From the NCBI GenBank assembly GCA_028583605.1, contig CM053329.1, positions 33,318,992-33,382,991 of the forward strand: a stretch of 64,000 nt of DNA, written 5' to 3'. A program made the position numbers and the translations under genes. This stretch comes from Dastarcus helophoroides (Eukaryota > Arthropoda > Insecta > Coleoptera > Bothrideridae). The stretch's first letter is position 1, and each line of letters opens with the position of its first letter. This document shows positions 53,830 through 64,000 of the stretch, piece by piece. The notes below the pieces were generated by a model that saw nothing but the letters and a program-made list of their open reading frames with translations, was not told the origin of the DNA and did not search any database.

Positions 53830-54800
53830 TTAAAATTTAAACAACTTTCATATAATAAGTTTTAAAACCTGAAATATTTAATCAAAATAAATCTTCGTTG
53901 TTGCTTACCAGGAATTAATAATAATATATAAGCTGTATCGTTTGAATTTTTTGAAAAAAAAAAATAATGACATTTCATGTTTGCTAATCAGCCTGTAGAA
54001 AATCACTTATATTTAGAATAACAATCATTTTAGCCTTCGAAATTAGGCTTAAATTTTCTGTTTTTTTTTAATATTTCAAGACAAGATCGGCAGATCACTA
54101 TTGTTTAATATCATCAGTATATTATAACAGATTTTAATATGTAAAAACATACAAGCCCTTTTCTTCAAAAAGGTAACCTTATTGCAGCCCTCCGTAAATA
54201 TTTATCCTAATTCCTAACTGGATTATGCATATATAATTGAATACCAAATTGTTACTTTATTCTTATACTCTTATTGAACATCACTAAATTGTTTAGTGCA
54301 ATTATTAGATTGAAAGTTTATTAAAATTGGAATTGAAGGTACTTCCGCGTCGTCAAATCCGTAACAATAATATGCAGGCTTGTGTAAAAATTGCAAGTTA
54401 TAAATTTTGACGAAACTGACAAGAATAGAAATATTGTTTTCACATGAAAAATAGTTAACTTTTCAAGAGAGCAATGTCTGAAGATTTTATCTGTAAAAAT
54501 AACAAAAAAATGTTAAGTGTATCATGACTGTTATACGTGGCATGTAGGGAAAAGTATGGTAAATAAGAACGCTGGGTATTGTAGTATACGTATTAGAAAT
54601 ATGTGAAATCTTTTTGCTCAGCTTTATCTTATAAATCATTTCACCTGTTATACTATATCACGTCAAAAACGAAGCAAGGCACTGTACACATTATTCAAGC
54701 TATGAATTAAAAAAAAACATTTTTTGCTTACGATGTATATTAAACTTAATATAGCTTGGTTCCCATAAATAGTTCTAACACCAAATTTGCAGACATAAAT
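53830..54800. other. Intergenic AT-rich DNA
   Basis: No gene or element recognised before the mariner left end. Confidence 0.5.
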
Positions 54801-54805
54801 ATATT

Positions 54806-56111
54806 CGAGGTAAGTTCAAAAAGTAAGGTGACTTAAAGTTTCGCGGACAACGTACATTCGATTATCGATTTTTATTGTTGTTGTGTTGGTACACATTTCC
54901 CGAACATATGTTCACAGTTTCAAGTACATAGCCTACTTGGCTTGTTTTTGACAGATAAAAAAATTAGACGTATTTTGGTGTGCTCGGCGATTTTCTATTA
55001 TTACAAAAATGAAGAAAGAATTTGCATCAAATTTTGTGTGAATAATGGAATCAAGTCCTCTAAAACACTTGAAATGTTGACAGTGGTGTACGGTGAGTGT
55101 GCTCTAAGTAAAAAAAATGTTTACAAGTAGTACAAACTCTTCCAAGATGGCCGAGAAAAAGCCGATGACGAACCTTGCTCTGGACGCACCAGCACATCAA
55201 CAACAGAAGATATTGTCGAAGCTGTGAAGAAAATTGTTTTTGAAAATCGTTGAAATACCCTAAGAGAAATTGCTGAGGTTGTTGGCATATCCATCGGCTT
55301 GTGTCATGCAATTTTTTCGGATGTTTTGGGCATGAGACGTGTGTCAGCAAAGTTTGTTCCGAAACTTCTCAATTTTGATCAGAAGAACCGTTGCATGAGC
55401 ATCGCTTAGGAGCTCTTGAATGACGTGAGTAATGATCCTGATTTGCTCAAAAGGGTCATAACTGGTGACGAATCATGAGTATATGATTGTGACGTCGAAA
55501 CCAAAGCCCAATCGTCCCAATGGAAGCACCCAGGAGAGCCAAGACCGAAAAAGGTACGCCAAGTCCGATCAAATGTCAAAGTTTTGCTCACTATTTTTTT
55601 CGACTACCAAGGCGTAGGATTTTTACCTCAAGGTCGTATGGTCAATAAGGAGTATTACCGTAAAATTATGCGCCGTTTTCGAGAAGCAATAGGGAAAAAA
55701 CGTCCGGAGTTGTGAAAAAATAATTCATGGCTTTTGCATCATGATAATGCACCTGCTCATTCATCGTTGCTTGTGAGAGGTTTTTTGGCTAAAAACAACA
55801 CAACAATCATGCACCATATTAGCCAAATTTGGCGTTCTGTGACTTTTTCCTGTTCCCAAAACTTAAAAGACCTATGAAAGGACGGAGATTTGCAACGATT
55901 GAGGAAATAAAAACTGCATCGCTAGAGGAGCCCAAGGCTATACCAAAGAGTGCTTTTAAGAAGTTCTTTGAAGATTGGAAAAAGAGTTGGCACAGGTGCA
56001 TTGCATCTGGGGCGGGGGGGAATTACTTTGAAGGGGACTGTATAATGATTGATAAATAAATAAATATTTTTTCATAAAAATATAGTCACCTTACTTTTTA
56101 AACATACCTCG
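54806..56111 (+). mobile_element. mariner element with both terminal inverted repeats
   Basis: The left terminal repeat 54806-54833 begins CGAGGTAAGTTCAAAAAG; the right one, 56084-56111, is its inverted copy with two differences in 28 bases. The body is about 1.3 kb, the normal mariner size. TA follows the right end directly; on the left TA is two bases away, so the target duplication is imperfect. The transposase inside is broken by several stops and frameshifts. Confidence 0.85.
54942..56059 (+). pseudogene. mariner transposase, multiply broken
   Basis: Pieces in order: an N-terminal segment (54942-55130); LREIAEVVGISIGLCHAIF (second helix-turn-helix); SAKFVPKLLNFDQK; VITGDES followed by a stop where W is expected (first catalytic Asp near 55470); QVRSNVKVLLTIFFDYQGV; LHHDNAPAHSSLLV (second Asp near 55742). 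The third Asp region is frameshifted (the YSPDLAP box is lost), and the last piece, 55829-56059, has CDFFLFPKLKRPMKGRRF and AIPKSAFKKFFEDWKKSW. At least five stops or frameshifts are visible. It differs clearly from the mariner at 25366, so the two belong to different mariner lineages. Confidence 0.85.
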
Positions 56112-56570
56112 TAAAACACGTAACTAAACGAAATCTACACATTAAACCATAATGAGGAAAACAAATATTTTTGATTTTTTGTTGAGATTTTAGGAGATGT
56201 ACCACATTCACAGCATCCATGGACCCCAAACCACTGGTACCTAAGATTTGAGTGTTTTAAGTTGGAAAGGATTCACATAATTAATTCACTTTAACCAGCT
56301 AATGAGGGAAAATGTAATCTGGGGAAACTTCAGGAACAATTTTTGCTAGTTCGAGATCGATTCGACCTTTCAGGAGCAAAAACACTGGTGCAGAATAGGA
56401 GCTTTTTCGTTCCTAATAGGATCAAAAATGTATCGAATGTACCAAGTGGCAACTTCATTGTAGCAAGATGATTTGCGCGGATAAAAAATGCATTTAAAAT
56501 GAAAGAAAAAACATATGTACTGGTGACTGTTTTACTCATACAAAGACAGTAGAAGAGTCGTTAACACTAG
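56112..56570. other. Intergenic DNA at the 3' side of the second protease homologue
   Basis: No gene seen. The minus-strand open frame at 56330-56539 ends just before the protease homologue's stop codon region and has no recognised content. Confidence 0.45.
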
Positions 56571-62096
<5,526 letters not shown>

Positions 62097-62160
62097 GATT
62101 AGGTATATTTTGTTTTACTATAAATTGTGAAACATCGACAACTTCATCAAATATTTTTAT

Positions 62161-62170
62161 CTTATATATA
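62161..62170 (-). promoter_or_regulatory. Possible TATA box of the second protease homologue
   Basis: Minus-strand TATATATAAG lies 65 to 75 bases upstream of the start codon at 62096. No clear TCAGT initiator follows at the expected distance, so this is weaker than the promoters of the two active proteases. Confidence 0.4.
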
Positions 62171-62259
62171 GATGGAGAAGTTCTACGTTTTCTAAAAGAG
62201 TGTGAAGGTAGGGAAGGGGGGTATTTACTGATACCCATTGTGTAGATAATTGAAAGAAA

Positions 62260-63240
62260 ATCTTCACTTTACTATTTCGCAAGTCATTTCCTTATCACTT
62301 ATTTCTTCTAAAGTAGTAATTTAAATATATTATCTCTAGAAAAGTTTCACGTAGTTTTTGAACTGAAGTGACCATTTATTATTACATAATGTTTTCATTG
62401 CCACAAACTATCAGAATTGCGTCATAAATAACAACCTAACTGGCATGAAATGTTTAACATGCTATGAAATTAAATAATCCGGCTGTTTGAGCATTGAACA
62501 CTAATTCTGCGTATGCCTCGTCCTTTATCTCTTAAATTTCTGTTCAGAAACCTCAATTCTTAATTATCGAAACTTCAGTTCTTATATCAAAAGCTTCACC
62601 TTAATTCGAAAATTTTATTTTCAAAATGTATTTGCATACGACCCTTGTTGGCGTTGCCCATAGTTTTTCTATGGACCAATATGTCACAGTAGTATTAAGA
62701 CTCACACAGGCTAAGTCAGTTGATTCTACAGTACTTACTTGTTGGTGAAGAGTTAAATATACCTAACTGACGAAATCTAACAAGATCGGAACCGGTCTTT
62801 GGTTTCCAAACTTTGAATCTAATAAATTTTCAAGCCTATTAGTCTGTGCATTAGAATTCAAAATGTTGATTTTTTTTTTGTGAGCATTGTTATTTCTTAT
62901 TAAGTTTTGTTTGAATTTTCAATTAAAAGAAAAAATACAACATTTACTGTCGCGAACTGTTGCCAAATCGATGACAGTAGAGTGAATTATGAAGGAGTCA
63001 GCAATTGAATTACAGTAATACTTATGTTGAAGCTCGTCTCATATCAACAAATCGCCTATCGTGGAAAATGTTGAACATTGAAAGTATTAACCATGTGTCT
63101 TTATTTATTATGATAATTGGACGGATTTTTGCAGAGAGGAACCAAAAAAAATTTTTTAAATTAGATTCTCAGCATATAGTTCAGAAGAAATCATAATTTT
63201 TGTTTTAAAACAGGACGTCTCATTTCAAAAACTGGCACCA
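62260..63240. other. Intergenic DNA
   Basis: AT-rich; no gene, RNA or element recognised. The open frame at 63005-63196 is unremarkable. Confidence 0.45.
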
Positions 63241-63250
63241 TCTATTATGT

Positions 63251-63380
63251 TAGTGGAACGGATTGGTCCTTGGTTGTCTTCAAAAAATTAAAATACAAAT
63301 CTTGTGTCCTGAAACCAAGAAAGATTAAAAAACAAAACAAAGGCTGCTCTAACCATCTAATAACCAAAAAACCATTAAGA
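63251..63380 (-). repeat. Hammerhead-like repeat, minus orientation, core decayed
   Basis: On the plus strand it begins gtggaacggattggtccttg and continues through aaatacaaatcttgtgtcct, gaaaccaagaaagattaaaa and ggctgctctaac; the hairpin part is reduced to atctaataaccaaaaaaccatta. The ends match the outer ends of the copies at 16203 and 33760. Confidence 0.6.
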
Positions 63381-63391
63381 TGAGTTGAGCA

Positions 63392-63615
63392 CACTAACAA
63401 CCTGTAGAAGGGACCCACTTGCTTTGGTTTCTTTCTGCAAAACAAAAAGTTAATATACATTGTTTGCTTAGGTGTAGCTAGAATAGAGTAAGGCACCGTA
63501 CCTGCCATCCTCTGGCCTGGTTAATCAATCAAAAAAACCAAAATCAATCAAACAACCTGCAGAAGAGACCCAATTGCTTTGGATCCTTTTTGCCAAACAA
63601 AAAGTTAGTATACAG
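63392..63615. repeat. Short direct repeat
   Basis: aacaacctgtagaagggacc, cttgctttgg and aacaaaaagttaatatac at 63398-63458 recur at 63553-63613 with few changes. The second copy runs straight into the element at 63614. Confidence 0.6.
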
Positions 63616-64000
63616 GGTGTTTCATAATTGCATGCTGAACCGGCCGGGGGATATTCCTTGGGCAATTTTAAGACAAAATTTTCATATTAACATAGGTCCG
63701 GAAACGCTTCATTTTCGATATACAGGGCGGTAAAAATTGAAGAAAAAATCGGTTTTTCTTCAATATTTCTGAGACTGGTTTCGATATTTTTTTGATATTC
63801 AGTGCACGATATCTGGGTATAAAAGCAAGTATTTCGACAAAAAAACATTTGTTCTGATTCCACCAGTGGCGTTCCCACAAACAGGTCGATACACATTTTT
63901 GAAAAAAAAATATGACGCCAATGCTATTTTTCAAAATAAGAATTATTTTCCTAGTTTTTGTTGTGTTTCTATCAAAAATGAGCTCCTGACTTTTTGTCCT
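63614..64000. mobile_element. Left part of a dispersed element beginning CAGGGTGTTTCATAA
   Basis: A sharp change to a different sequence begins at cagggtgtttcataattgca, with later words ccgggggatattccttgggc, aattttaagacaaaattttc and gtccggaaacgcttc, and an internal cagggcggtaaaaat box. Words of this kind start a repeat that I recall as common in insect genomes, though I cannot confirm the family here. It runs off the end of the window, so its other end and coding content are unknown. The minus-strand frames at 63668-63934 overlap each other and are not supported as genes. Confidence 0.45.

Noticed and set aside
63668..63934. Two overlapping minus-strand frames of 88 and 69 codons
   Set aside because: Both are readings of the same dispersed repeat that starts at 63614; no domain was recognised.

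Overview
The window looks like a piece of an AT-rich insect nuclear genome. Genes are split by introns with GT-AG borders, TATA boxes pair with TCAGT/TCATT-type arthropod initiators, and decayed mariner, pogo-like, hAT, RTE-type and other LINE copies are scattered through it. A hymenopteran is my best guess from the repeat mix, but nothing in the sequence proves the order. No bacterial, organellar or viral genome features were seen.

The host genes form a family of secreted chymotrypsin-fold (S1) proteins. I could assemble four six-exon genes: one on the plus strand (5515-8256) and three on the minus strand (12131-14586, 22004-23921, 56571-62096). A broken minus-strand copy lies at 46218-48747, and a detached, decayed exon 1-2 piece with a decayed promoter at 43619-43799. 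All share the intron phase series 1-0-2-0-0, so they come from one ancestor. The two central genes keep His, Asp and Ser and should be active enzymes with a non-tryptic pocket. The two outer genes have lost both the catalytic His (Lys or Arg instead) and the Ser (Thr or Ile instead), so they are catalytically dead serine protease homologues.

Layout: 1-5.5 kb is AT-rich DNA with a long palindromic element inserted in a LINE scrap. 5.5-8.3 kb is the first protease homologue, with a textbook hammerhead ribozyme antisense in its fourth intron. 8.3-12 kb is intergenic with a hAT relic. 12-14.6 kb is the first active protease; 15-16.7 kb is a palindromic element; 17.3-18.1 kb is a GC-richer ORF remnant. 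21.3-24 kb holds a tandem palindromic repeat and the second active protease. 25.3-27.6 kb has a mariner and a pogo-like relic. 28-36 kb is gene-poor DNA made largely of diverged, quasi-periodic AT motifs. 36.1-43.5 kb is a nest of palindromic transposons inside one another. 43.6-48.7 kb holds the protease pseudogene pieces. 49.1-52 kb is an RTE-type LINE split by a second LINE. 52.7-53.8 kb is a tandem repeat and 54.8-56.1 kb a mariner with both ends. 56.6-62.1 kb is the second protease homologue. The last kilobase is repeats.

The most striking unexplained signal is a dispersed family (near 3.0, 16.2, 33.6, 48.1, 53.6, 58.9 and 63.3 kb) with a hammerhead-like core (CTGAAGA, a hairpin, then GAAAC). 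Its hairpin changes in a compensatory way between copies. Several copies are two-armed palindromes, and one is flanked by a 13-bp target-site duplication.
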